From Geminicoccaceae bacterium (GTDB lineage Bacteria; Pseudomonadota; Alphaproteobacteria; Geminicoccales; Geminicoccaceae), in contig JANQPX010000078.1 of NCBI GenBank assembly GCA_028285265.1, positions 44,570 through 108,569 of the forward strand: DNA of 64,000 bases. Reading direction: 5' to 3'. A program made the position numbers and the translations under genes. The stretch's first letter is position 1; the number at the start of each line of letters is the position of its first letter. Below are positions 9,319-18,153 of this stretch, piece by piece. Under the pieces are notes generated by a model that was not told the DNA's origin, searched no databases, and saw nothing but the letters and a program-made list of their open reading frames with translations.

Positions 9319-10110
9319 ATGGAACCGCCACTCAACGGGAAAGTCGCGATCGTCACGGGTGCGACAGGCGGCATTGGCTGGGCGACGGCAAGGAGGCTAG
9401 CTGAAGACGGCGCCAAGGTCATCGCAGTCGGGCGAAACGACAACAAGCTGAAAGAACTGGCTGCCTCGCACCCTGACATCGCTGCTCACCGAGCGGATGT
9501 TGCCGAGGAAGACAGCGTGCGTGGGTTGTTCGACCGTACGCAGAACGAATTCGGTCGACTCGACGTTGTGCTCAATGGTGCCGGAATCGTGGGCGAAAAT
9601 GCCCTGATTGAAAACCAAGACATGGAAAACTATCACCAAGTCATGGCGATCAACGTGACCGGCACCTTCCTGATGATGAAGTACACCATTCCTTTACTCA
9701 GGCGTCTGGGAGGTGGCGCCATCATCAATGTCGGTTCAGCAGCCGGTGTCCAAGCCGGAAGAGCGACAATGCCGGTCTATTGCGCGAGCAAACATGCTGT
9801 GGTGGGCTTAACGCGGGTCGCCGCCAAAGCCCACGCCGGAGAAGGTATTCGGATCAATGTGATCTGCCCTGGTCAGATCGATACCGACATGCTGGCTGCG
9901 GTCGAACAGGACATGATGGAAACTGTAAAGCAGGGCTCGTCGGTAGGGAGCGTCGAAGAGGCGCGCAAAAAAGTCATCGCCGCCATTCCAGCAGGACGCT
10001 ATGGAAGACCTGACGAGGTAGCAGCATTGGTCGCGTTCCTTAGCCGCGACGACGCGCATTTCATCAATGGAAGCATCTACACGATCGACGGCGGGTTCAC
10101 GCCCTTCTGA
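9319..10110 (+). CDS. SDR family oxidoreductase
   Basis: This is a classical short-chain dehydrogenase of 263 residues. The cofactor motif TGATGGIG is at about residues 14-21, LNGAGI replaces NNAG, Ser lies in NVGSAAG and the catalytic pair is in YCASK. The C-terminal region ends with the typical NGSIYTIDGGFTPF. It stands alone between the reductase gene and a small hypothetical gene, so the substrate cannot be inferred from context. Confidence 0.9.
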   Translation: MEPPLNGKVAIVTGATGGIGWATARRLAEDGAKVIAVGRNDNKLKELAASHPDIAAHRADVAEEDSVRGLFDRTQNEFGRLDVVLNGAGIVGENALIENQDMENYHQVMAINVTGTFLMMKYTIPLLRRLGGGAIINVGSAAGVQAGRATMPVYCASKHAVVGLTRVAAKAHAGEGIRINVICPGQIDTDMLAAVEQDMMETVKQGSSVGSVEEARKKVIAAIPAGRYGRPDEVAALVAFLSRDDAHFINGSIYTIDGGFTPF

Positions 10111-10403
10111 GCTGGAACAGAATCTCGTCTTAGGTCAACACTTAGCCGCAGATTCTTGGTCCCGCTGCAGGCGTGTCGCGTAGCGTTCGGCGACCTTCTC
10201 GATCTAATGGATTGGATAAGAGGAGGAAGCTCCATGAAGATAGTCTGCTTAGAATCGATGAAGGAGTTCAGCCTCACTTTGTGCCGTCGGATAAGGCAAT
10301 ACGCGTCGATAGCGGTTCAATCGTTGAATCAAGGCATCCAGCGAAACGCAGGGTGATCTCAGCAGCCTACTCCGCGACCCATATCCACGATGGCGGTACC
10401 CCT

Positions 10404-10715
10404 ATGACGTCTGATTTCATTGAAGCGGATGTACAAGACGAGATACTGGCCGAGATCGACGAGCGCTTTCTCAATACCGGTCGGCCCCGGGACCAGTCCT
10501 TGTATTTTGCCGCAGGCCAAGAGAATGCCAAGGAACTCGGACTGAACTGGCTGCGCCAAGAGGGCCTTTCGAAGAGGGCCGCTGGCGGAAACTGGGGTCT
10601 AATCAAGAAAGTCGCGGCCTTGGCGATAGAGGACAAGATTGAAGACTGGAACTCCCGAAAGGCTGCACTGGTCAGCAGTATCGAGACAAAGCAGCTGGAA
10701 AGCCAGGAATGTTGA
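10404..10715 (+). CDS. Hypothetical protein, 103 residues
   Basis: I do not recognise this gene. Starting at ATG 10404 it encodes an acidic, soluble, mostly helical-looking protein (rich in Glu, Ala and Leu) without signal peptide, membrane segment or metal motif. The middle segment QENAKELGLNWLRQEGLSKRAAGGNWGLIKKVA could be a helical bundle. The reading frame is open to 10173, but the upstream part looks like non-coding sequence. The ribosome site is weak. It precedes a secreted cupin gene by 62 bp, with no evidence of shared function. Confidence 0.5.
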   Translation: MTSDFIEADVQDEILAEIDERFLNTGRPRDQSLYFAAGQENAKELGLNWLRQEGLSKRAAGGNWGLIKKVAALAIEDKIEDWNSRKAALVSSIETKQLESQEC

Positions 10716-10777
10716 CCAAAGTTGGGCCAGAGACGGATCGACAAGTAATGCAAAATATCAACGTGGAGTGAGATATC

Positions 10778-11614
10778 GTGAGTCTTGATAGAATCCTTTG
10801 CGCATTCATTGCGTCGATTTTTGCTCTAGACAATGTTTCTGCTTTTGCGTCGTCAGTTGGCACAGAAATCAAAACAGCTGAAGATGTGGAATTTATTCCG
10901 CTGAATCCTTTGCGCGGCGACTTGAGTCCGCGATCCGGCAAGCTCTGGGGTAATATTAGAGAAGATGGATCGGCAGGTTCACTTGTCACCTTCGTTGATG
11001 GTTTCCAATCACCTCCACACATCCACAATATCACCTATCGTGCCGTAGTTATTAGTGGTGAAATACATAACGACGATCCCGATGCTGCAAAATTTTGGAT
11101 GGAGCCTGGGTCATTTTGGACGCAACCTGCAGGCGAGATCCACATCACTGCGGCTCAAGGAGAAAATCCGACGATTTTTCTCGAAATTCTATCCGGCCCT
11201 TATCTGGTACAGTCAGCAGACGAGGCATTCGACGTCGGGGAGCGTCCGATCAATATGGCTGCACGAAACATCATGTGGCTATCCAGTGATGACTCCAAGA
11301 GAATCGATGGCCCAGATGCTGAGATGGCCTACTTATGGGGTAGCCTTGAGGGCAATAAAAAGAATGGCACGTTCCTCAAACTCGCGCCGGATTATCAGGG
11401 AACTTTGTCGACGAGTGCCCCCCTCGTGCGGGCAGTAACGATTCAAGGACAATCGATGATTCTTGATGTCAGCGAAGACGAATTCAAAGAGCTTGGTCCA
11501 GGCGGCTATTTTAGCTCGCAGGGCGAAGTAACTCATGAATTAAGCTGCACATCAGATATATCTTGCATTTTGTATCTCCACACCGAAGGCAGCTATCAAT
11601 TGACAAAATCCTAG
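10778..11614 (+). CDS. DUF4437 cupin-domain protein, secreted
   Basis: This 278-residue protein has a signal peptide (about residues 1-24, ending VSAFA) and two cupin-like halves typical of DUF4437. The first half contains PPHIHNITYRAVVISGEIHND and PGSFWTQPAGEIHIT, where the His residues could bind a metal. The second half repeats the pattern more weakly and ends with GEVTHELSC. GTG 10778 is the likely start, behind GTGGAG. Base composition here and downstream is lower in GC than the flanks. Function of the family is unknown. Confidence 0.8.
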   Translation: MSLDRILCAFIASIFALDNVSAFASSVGTEIKTAEDVEFIPLNPLRGDLSPRSGKLWGNIREDGSAGSLVTFVDGFQSPPHIHNITYRAVVISGEIHNDDPDAAKFWMEPGSFWTQPAGEIHITAAQGENPTIFLEILSGPYLVQSADEAFDVGERPINMAARNIMWLSSDDSKRIDGPDAEMAYLWGSLEGNKKNGTFLKLAPDYQGTLSTSAPLVRAVTIQGQSMILDVSEDEFKELGPGGYFSSQGEVTHELSCTSDISCILYLHTEGSYQLTKS

Positions 11615-12405
11615 CAATACGGACTCCGTGAGCACTGTTGAATTGGCGAGAAACGATAGATCGCACGACTTCCGCTGGAGTTGTCCATGAAATGAACTTT
11701 GCTGCCGACGGATTTTCTGGATTTGCAGATATGTTTGGGAACGGACAATTGAACGCTTGTTGGCCGAAGTCTCGAAAGAATTCCATGCCAAAACGGTCGG
11801 CATAGATGCGTGATTTTAAGCTCTTCGAAGGTGGATCGTATCTGTACCTAAGAAGCTATGGCTGTCGATATCGGATAGTCAATCGGAAGAGGAAAGCTCA
11901 AGACAGCATATGTCGCTTCAAGATTTCATCGACAAACTTATAGTAAGCCATACAGCGAAGCATGTATGAACCGTTACCGATTGCCTCACGATACAGCTGC
12001 ACCAATTCTTCATTGATGTTTTATGGAGGCACACGGTCCCGTCTCTGCACTATACATCAACAGGTCGTGAAATTTGATAGCCAAACTAAGACATCGCTGC
12101 AGCTCGATGCCGGTCTGGGAAGGAAGCAGCTCCTCGTGCCGCCTGAAATGCTCCTAAGTGCCTGTGACCGGCCAACGCGTTGCCTCACGAAAGAGATCAG
12201 GGTTAAGTTGGACTAATTCTGAACTTGTGCTTGATGAAGATACTTGATGCTGCGTTCGGTGAGCTGACCCTTTAGATCAGGCACCACAGGCAATCTTGCT
12301 CCTCATGTCCGCCTTACAAAATTAGAAGTTTGGCGTTCAGAGATCTGATTTGCACTATCTTTGGTTGGACGATAAGAGAGCCGAGTCTTTTAACGCCCGA
12401 CCTCC
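11615..12405. other. 791-bp region without a convincing gene
   Basis: The stretch is AT-richer than its surroundings. Short open frames exist on both strands (for example 11962-12216 plus and 11511-11786 minus) but none has a good ribosome site, recognisable motif or coding-like composition. I see no transposase remnant or clear terminator. Confidence 0.5.
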
Positions 12406-13437
12406 CTATTTGGCACCGGCGATGCGTCTTGTGTATGCCAATGCACGCTCACCATCGTAACCGCCCTCTGCAAGTCTCGAGCTCCACTCCTGCTCATAGG
12501 CTGCCGCTAGCTTCTTGATATGGTCAGTGAGTGCGGGGCTTGTCCGTTCGATCGGCACGCCGCGTTGCACGAAGTCTTCGTGAGCGAGGTAATCAGCATA
12601 GTCAAAAGCCTTCGCAGCCAGGACATGAACTGTTTCATGAGAGTAACGCTGGATTGACGCTAGATCGGAAGGGTCGATCTTGGATGCTGCCTGCTCGGAA
12701 ACCGCTAGGAACCACGTCGCGTTGTAGTATCCTCCCGGCACTTCAGACACGAATGTTATCTGGTCCATGACATTAAAGGCTGGTCCGGCTTCATAGGGAA
12801 ACGCGACGCCATCGATTTCGCCGTTGACCAGAGCCTCTCGTACAGCCACGGGCGACATTGGAACATTGGTCGCGCCCAAGTCTTCTATGAGAGACGCGAT
12901 ATATCCACCCGATGTACGGATACGAAGTCCTTGATAGTCGTTCGGATCCGCAATCGTCTTATCTTTCAGCATCAGCACGCCAGGGCCGTGCTGGAATAGT
13001 CCGAGAAGTGTCATCTGCTCATGCTCCTCGTCAGCCTTGAGCAGCTTGCCATAGACTTTGGAAAAAGCATGAGACGCGCTGTAAGCATCGCCAAGAAACG
13101 AGAACTGACCAACCCTTGCCCGTAAAAAGGCGTCCTGGGTGTAACCATGCAAACTGTAGACAAGGTCCGCCTCTCCAGACTGGACCAGACCTTGATGAGC
13201 GGGTGGTGGTCCAAGCGGCTTTGGCAGAAGCTCGACAACGACCCGACCTTCCGTCAACGCGTTGATGTCGTTTGCCCAAGGAACGAACAAGTTCTTTGTG
13301 ATCAGGCTGGCGGATGGCAGCCATGAGGAGAGATTGAGAACTGTTGGTGACTGCGCCCGCAAAATGGACGGTGCCGCCAGTGTTGCTGCACCAGCCAGTG
13401 CCCCGGTAACCACCGCGCGTCGATCGGCAAGGGCCAT
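12406..13437 (-). CDS. TRAP transporter substrate-binding protein, Tat-type signal, orphan
   Basis: This is a second DctP-family periplasmic receptor, 343 residues. The N-terminus DRRAVVTGALAGAATLAAPSILRA is a twin-arginine-like signal peptide. The mature chain has the family pattern with the conserved central region IRTSGGYIASLIEDLGATNVPM around residues 172-193 and a following VREALVNGEIDGVAFP. No DctQ or DctM gene is adjacent, so it either works with permeases encoded elsewhere or with the fused permease at 168-2189. The ligand is unknown. Confidence 0.9.
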   Translation of the reverse strand: MALADRRAVVTGALAGAATLAAPSILRAQSPTVLNLSSWLPSASLITKNLFVPWANDINALTEGRVVVELLPKPLGPPPAHQGLVQSGEADLVYSLHGYTQDAFLRARVGQFSFLGDAYSASHAFSKVYGKLLKADEEHEQMTLLGLFQHGPGVLMLKDKTIADPNDYQGLRIRTSGGYIASLIEDLGATNVPMSPVAVREALVNGEIDGVAFPYEAGPAFNVMDQITFVSEVPGGYYNATWFLAVSEQAASKIDPSDLASIQRYSHETVHVLAAKAFDYADYLAHEDFVQRGVPIERTSPALTDHIKKLAAAYEQEWSSRLAEGGYDGERALAYTRRIAGAK

Positions 13438-13495
13438 TTCCTAAACTCCTGCTACGTCTTTTCGTGAAAATCGGCGTTGATGAATGTCGCCATCG

Positions 13496-15046
13496 TCAGC
13501 GGATCCAGACCTCGACACGTCGATTCAGTTCCCGGCCAAATTCATTTGTGTTGCATGCCACCGGATAGGCCTCGCCAAACCCTATGGCTCGGATTGAGCC
13601 GCGATCAACGCCGTTTTCTGAAAGCGTGTCGATCGTATCCAACACATGCTCAGCACGACGCGTCGAAAGAACTCGGTTGATATCGCTGCTTCCAATGGAG
13701 TCGGTAAAGCCAATGAGAAGAAGCTCTTTGTTTTCGAAATCATCGTCAGACATATGGGCCAACAAACGTTCTGCATCCGCGGTCGCTTTGTTGTCCAACT
13801 GACTGGAACCTTCATTGAAACGGAAGGTGACCGATAGACGTTCTGCATCGAAGACGGTTTGCGCAAAGTCGCGAAGACTGGGCAACTCGAGTGCGTGCAC
13901 CGGGTCTGCGAGCGAATAGGCAAGTTGATGTCCATGGTCGCTAATCGTGGCAACCTCAGGATCAAGGCCGAGAAGGGCTGAGCCGTTCAATCCCTGACGT
14001 GATGAAGTCTCTTTGACGTGGTTGACGAACTTCTGCGTATGAGAGGGCAGCTCGCGGTCGGCAGTGTACATATAAATCCGGCGTGAGAACGGGTAGTCCT
14101 CGGCTTTCACAGCGAACCGATGTGACCTGATCGGGACGCCGCAAGAAGCGACCAGTTCAACCGGCTTGCTGTCCTTCAAGGACGAAAGGGACGTTAAGCC
14201 TATTCCGCCGGGATCGTTGGCGACCGCATTGTCGATGTCCTTGAGACTGGGCAATCTTTTGGCTTTGGCGGTGACGCTCAGGAACTCCGGTTCCAAAAGG
14301 GTCACCTCGAAGGTTTCGGCAAGGGTACCGCCATCATCTGGTAGATACACATTGATGGGTAAGTCGCTGCCGCCAAGCTGCGCCCAATTCGTGACATTGC
14401 CGGCAAAGATCTCCATCAACTCGACAACGCTTAGCCGCAAGACGGAGTTTTGACCGGAGACCAAAGCCACAATCCCGTCCTGCGCGACAATGGCCTCCTG
14501 GCTTGGCTGGGAGAGATCACCCATACCTTCTGTCAGAAATGCCTCGATTTCCTGCTCGTTAACGCGTCTATCTGACAGCACAACTTCCACATCGCCTCTA
14601 AGAAGCGCCTGGAAGGCTTCACTCGGCGACTGGGTAAATGTCTCAAAGGTGACGATTCGATTGTCTCGCCTGTAGAGCTCCACAGGCTCGCTGGTGCCGT
14701 TCTCAATCGGAAATGCTGGCTCCGAATCGGACTGCTCCGCATAAGACCGGAAGAGATCAGGCATGAGATCGGAGAGCAGAAATTGCGGTCCAGCGATTCG
14801 AACCAGCTGATCGAGTGCATCAATCTGTGGACATGCTTCCCCTTCGCAGTCCACCAGATTTGCATCCAATGTGAGGGTTCCGACGCTGGTCTTGATGGTG
14901 TACATCCCGCCTTCAAAGGAGGTGATCGTCCCTCTGATCGAGGTCTGTCCATCTTTCGACGAGATGACAACCTCAGCGACCGAGGCGGTTGACACAGTTA
15001 GCGCAGCAAAGCTGAGGCACATGGCTCCATAGAGCTTTTGATGCAT
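13496..15046 (-). CDS. Phosphate-type periplasmic binding domain fused to OmpA C-terminal domain
   Basis: This 516-residue secreted protein combines three parts. A signal peptide covers residues 1-24. A small region (25-75) with a CEGEAC disulfide-like pair precedes a PstS-like type 2 periplasmic binding domain (about 82-350). An OmpA/Pal peptidoglycan-binding domain follows (about 400-516), with FNEGSSQLDNKATADAERL, LIGFTDSIGSSDINRVLSTRRAEHV and a C-terminal NRRVEVWIR. The fold suggests a solute-binding protein anchored to peptidoglycan. It is not next to Pst transport genes, so a role in phosphate uptake is unproven; sensing or envelope attachment is equally possible. Confidence 0.85.
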   Translation of the reverse strand: MHQKLYGAMCLSFAALTVSTASVAEVVISSKDGQTSIRGTITSFEGGMYTIKTSVGTLTLDANLVDCEGEACPQIDALDQLVRIAGPQFLLSDLMPDLFRSYAEQSDSEPAFPIENGTSEPVELYRRDNRIVTFETFTQSPSEAFQALLRGDVEVVLSDRRVNEQEIEAFLTEGMGDLSQPSQEAIVAQDGIVALVSGQNSVLRLSVVELMEIFAGNVTNWAQLGGSDLPINVYLPDDGGTLAETFEVTLLEPEFLSVTAKAKRLPSLKDIDNAVANDPGGIGLTSLSSLKDSKPVELVASCGVPIRSHRFAVKAEDYPFSRRIYMYTADRELPSHTQKFVNHVKETSSRQGLNGSALLGLDPEVATISDHGHQLAYSLADPVHALELPSLRDFAQTVFDAERLSVTFRFNEGSSQLDNKATADAERLLAHMSDDDFENKELLLIGFTDSIGSSDINRVLSTRRAEHVLDTIDTLSENGVDRGSIRAIGFGEAYPVACNTNEFGRELNRRVEVWIR

Positions 15047-15428
15047 GGCTCGTCCCCGTTTTCACAATTTGCGCGAAATTTGCGGTAAATTTTATCGACG
15101 AGCAAGCGGATTTGGTGGATGCCACAACCTAGCCTCCCCTTACTGTGGCTAATTGATCAAGCGCAGAGGCTTACTTAAACCATAGCGGGTGCCACGAGCG
15201 GCTGAATAGCAGCCCTAGGTTTGGGTCGATGTAAAGAATCCCGGCGCTTGAATGGGTCCTGATATCGCAAGGACGCCCGCCAATTCGCTCCGATCTCAAA
15301 AGGAAATGCCTGACGATCAGGCTTTAAGGAGCGCAGATTCGGTGAACCTCTACGTTAAGCGTTCGTTCTGACGTCTCCAATATAACAGCGACCAACAGCA
15401 CTCCGATCCAAAGGATGCGAAACGCGAA
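15047..15428. other. 382-bp intergenic region
   Basis: This separates the PBP-OmpA gene start and the end of the Lrp gene, both on the minus strand. It should contain the promoter of the PBP-OmpA gene and the 3' end of the Lrp transcript. No open frame or strong hairpin was recognised. Confidence 0.5.
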
Positions 15429-15890
15429 TTAGACAGGCAATTCGGTCGTGTCCTTGATGTCATCCATGACGAAGCTCGCTGAGATGTCGGCAATGGGCAC
15501 ACGGCTTATTAGCTTTTGATAGAACCGGTCATAGTCTTTGACGCTCGAAACCCGCACGCGAAGCACATAGTCGAGCTCACCACTCATGCGATGCGCACCA
15601 ACGATTTCAGGCAGATCACGTACTGCCAGGTTGAACGCCTTCAACCAGCTTGGCTCATGAGCGTTCGTTCGGATAAGGACGAAGACAGAGAGATCCAACT
15701 GAACGGCTGCCGGATCAACCAAGGTCACCCGACCTCGGATCACCCCTCGTTCCTCCATTCGCTTCACGCGACGCCAACAAGCATTACGCGAAAGATGAAC
15801 TTTCTCCGCAAGAACGTCGATGCTGATTGATGCGTCCCGTTGCAGCGCTCGGAGTATACGGCGGTCTATATCGTCTAATTCATCTGCCAT
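15429..15890 (-). CDS. Lrp/AsnC family transcriptional regulator
   Basis: This 153-residue regulator has an N-terminal helix-turn-helix (LDDIDRRILRALQRDASIS through LSRNACWRRVKRMEERGVI) and a C-terminal RAM ligand-binding domain (about residues 68-145). Such proteins usually sense amino acids. An imperfect inverted repeat lies directly before its ATG (15895-15907) and may be an autoregulatory site. The DUF6356 gene is divergent from it. Confidence 0.9.
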   Translation of the reverse strand: MADELDDIDRRILRALQRDASISIDVLAEKVHLSRNACWRRVKRMEERGVIRGRVTLVDPAAVQLDLSVFVLIRTNAHEPSWLKAFNLAVRDLPEIVGAHRMSGELDYVLRVRVSSVKDYDRFYQKLISRVPIADISASFVMDDIKDTTELPV

Positions 15891-15894
15891 TTGT

Positions 15895-15907
15895 GGGATG
15901 GTATCCC
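15895..15907. promoter_or_regulatory. Inverted repeat before the Lrp gene
   Basis: GGGAT-GGT-ATCCC forms a 5+3+5 inverted repeat four bases upstream of the Lrp start codon, with further partial symmetry outside (TTG/CAAA). It may be an Lrp binding site in the divergent promoter. The arms are short. Confidence 0.4.
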
Positions 15908-15992
15908 AAAGATGTTAATTTCTAAAGGATTTTTGGGAACTCATTTGATCAAGGCCAGTTATGATAGAGCTGCAGCTAAAGGAGGAAACCTC

Positions 15993-16244
15993 GTGGAAGC
16001 AAGCCTATCGCCCGCCAAAAGCCGGTCATTCTTTCGTGCCTTTACGGATCATCCTGCGAGCGTGGGAGAGACGTACATACAACATATGGCCTTCGCGGCT
16101 TGGTTCGCGAGTAAGCTCTTCATTGCCGGTGGCGCTGCCATCGTTCACGCACTCATTCCCCCGCTCTTTCAGACGACGGCGAGCACGCAGATCCGAGAGC
16201 TCTATCATCAAATTGAGAACCGGCATCGGACAGACCAGGACTGA
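15993..16244 (+). CDS. DUF6356 family small membrane protein
   Basis: This 83-residue protein matches DUF6356: an N-terminal ...FTDHPASVGETYIQHMAFA segment, one hydrophobic stretch (about residues 33-52) with ...GGAAIVHALIPPLF, and a basic, polar C-terminal tail. The frame is open back to 15891, but GTG 15993 has an excellent AAAGGAGGAAACC ribosome site and gives the usual family length. Function is unknown. It ends nine bases before the amidotransferase gene and is probably cotranscribed with it. Confidence 0.8.
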   Translation: MEASLSPAKSRSFFRAFTDHPASVGETYIQHMAFAAWFASKLFIAGGAAIVHALIPPLFQTTASTQIRELYHQIENRHRTDQD

Positions 16245-16253
16245 ACGCTTTCT

Positions 16254-17024
16254 ATGTGCCGTCTTGCCGCTTATCTTGGCCCGGAAGTACCGCTAGAAAC
16301 GATCATCATCACCCCGGGCCACTCGCTCCTGGAACAGAGCCACGGCGCAACCGAGGCGAAGCTTGCTGTCAATGGTGATGGCTTCGGCATTGCTTGGTAT
16401 GGTTCGGATACGAGACCTGGGCTGTATCGTGACGTGTTACCGGCTTGGTCAGACGGCAATCTATCCAGCATTTGTAGAATGGTGCGCGCTCCGCTGTTCT
16501 TGGCGCATGTGCGAGCGTCGACCGTAGGAGAGACGTCCAGGGTAAATTGTCACCCCTTTGGCTATGAAAATTGGTCGTTCATGCACAATGGGCAAGTTGC
16601 ATCCTTCGGCAGGATCCGAAGAAAGCTCGAAGCCTCGTTGCCCGACGACCTCTATCATGCAAGACGTGGAACGACCGACTCTGAGTTGCTCTTTTTACTT
16701 CTTCTCGCCGAGGGGCTCTCAGCGAGTCCAAAAACGGCCTGTGAGGCAGTAATATCAGCGGTCCGCCGTGCTCAAGGCCCTCGTGACAGGCCGAACCGGC
16801 TCACATGTGTTTTCTCGGACGGCCAGAGCCTCTTCGCCATGCGTCACTCCTGTGATCAGCAAAGTCCATCGCTCTATATATCGAAAGAGTTGGAAGCTGG
16901 CGGCAGAGCCTTTGCTTCAGAGCCGCTCGATGGATGCCGGGAGCAATGGATGCCGGTGCCTGAGAACCATTTCGCCTGTCTGTCGCCTGATGCGTTGACG
17001 ATCAGCCCACTCGCCCTCCCCTAG
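16254..17024 (+). CDS. Class II glutamine amidotransferase (EgtC/YafJ-like)
   Basis: This is a 256-residue N-terminal nucleophile hydrolase. Cys2 directly follows the initiator Met (MCRLAAYLG) and would become the catalytic N-terminal Cys. Further family signatures are NGDGFGIAWYG, HVRAST, NCHPFGYENWSFMHNG and a TDSELLF motif. Proteins of this group include EgtC of ergothioneine synthesis and YafJ; no other ergothioneine genes are nearby, so the substrate is unknown. It follows the DUF6356 gene by nine bases. Confidence 0.88.
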   Translation: MCRLAAYLGPEVPLETIIITPGHSLLEQSHGATEAKLAVNGDGFGIAWYGSDTRPGLYRDVLPAWSDGNLSSICRMVRAPLFLAHVRASTVGETSRVNCHPFGYENWSFMHNGQVASFGRIRRKLEASLPDDLYHARRGTTDSELLFLLLLAEGLSASPKTACEAVISAVRRAQGPRDRPNRLTCVFSDGQSLFAMRHSCDQQSPSLYISKELEAGGRAFASEPLDGCREQWMPVPENHFACLSPDALTISPLALP

Positions 17025-17082
17025 CGCACCGTCAAAGATATGGGCTTGAAGACTGGTGCTAAACACGCCAGCCAAACGCGGC

Positions 17083-18153
17083 CTAGAGATCAAAATCAAT
17101 CCATATCGGCGCCGATGATGACGGCGTTGACTGGCAAGCGAGGACGCATCCGCGCTTGATATTACGTTTTGATAGGGCCTTTTGAGAGGCCATTGAGACA
17201 TCGCCCTCGCGCAAGAGAGCCATACAGGTGCCGCAATGGCCTTCGACACAGGAGCAGGGCGCATCGATGCCAGCTGCTAGGGCAGCATCCAGGAGTGTCT
17301 GGCCCCCGACGATCGGGACGACAAATTCATTGCCATCCAGCGTTAGCCGGAAGTTCTCAATTTCAATGGGTTCAGAAGCTATCGGTTCATGAGAGGTGAT
17401 CTCCTCCGAGGAGGAATCGTCCGGGGAAACAAAGCGTTCCATCAAGATTGTCGCCTCCGGACCCAACACGTGGCTCAATGTTTCCTCAGCCATGTCCATC
17501 AAGGAGCCCGGGCCACAAATATAAGCGTTTGCAGAGGCCCAACCTTCGGCAGCTGTTGCGATATCCGGCGCCTCAATAAGACCCTCTCGATCGTCGAGCC
17601 AGTGCTCACAAATAAACCGATCGGAGAAGCGACGTTCGAGCCGCTGCAGTGGTTCTCGATAGATGATCGATGACGCGTTCTGATTGACATAGACAAGTTT
17701 CACCCTGCGCTTCGTTTCGATCAACGCCTGTTTGATAAGAGAGATGCAAGGCGTAATGCCGCTGCCGCCCGCAAACAGGAACATCGGCGCATCACCTTCC
17801 TGCATCACAAAACGCCCAGCCGGTGGTGTTGCTTCGATGCGTGCGCCAACGCGCAGATGATCGTTAAACCAATTCGAGCCCCGCCCGTTGATAACGCGCT
17901 TCACGCACACAGTCATTTCGGGATCGGCGCATGGTGCACTCGACAGCGAGTAGCTTCGGGCAATTAAGCCCTCATCGTGAGGAATACGAAACGTCAGGAA
18001 CTGACCAGGCCGATAATTGTAGAGTCCAGCATCACCCACCTCTGATGCCAACCCGAAGCTGCGTGCTTCGTCGGTCTCGTCACGCACTGTCTTCACGGTG
18101 AGACGCCGGTAGGAAGGCGCGTTTGAAGCGCCTTCCCCGTCGATGGTCGTCAT
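17083..18153 (-). CDS. FAD/NAD(P) reductase with C-terminal [2Fe-2S] ferredoxin domain
   Basis: This 356-residue electron-transfer protein has a ferredoxin-reductase FAD domain (RSYSLSSAP at about residue 66), an NAD(P) domain (FAGGSGITPCISLI, then CGPGSLMD) and a plant-type [2Fe-2S] domain (CVEGHCGTC plus a distant LACQS). This order is found in Hcr, GbcB and related reductases. Its start overlaps the stop of the MOSC gene as ATGA, so the two proteins are likely made together and the reductase probably feeds electrons to the MOSC protein. Confidence 0.9.
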   Translation of the reverse strand: MTTIDGEGASNAPSYRRLTVKTVRDETDEARSFGLASEVGDAGLYNYRPGQFLTFRIPHDEGLIARSYSLSSAPCADPEMTVCVKRVINGRGSNWFNDHLRVGARIEATPPAGRFVMQEGDAPMFLFAGGSGITPCISLIKQALIETKRRVKLVYVNQNASSIIYREPLQRLERRFSDRFICEHWLDDREGLIEAPDIATAAEGWASANAYICGPGSLMDMAEETLSHVLGPEATILMERFVSPDDSSSEEITSHEPIASEPIEIENFRLTLDGNEFVVPIVGGQTLLDAALAAGIDAPCSCVEGHCGTCMALLREGDVSMASQKALSKRNIKRGCVLACQSTPSSSAPIWIDFDL

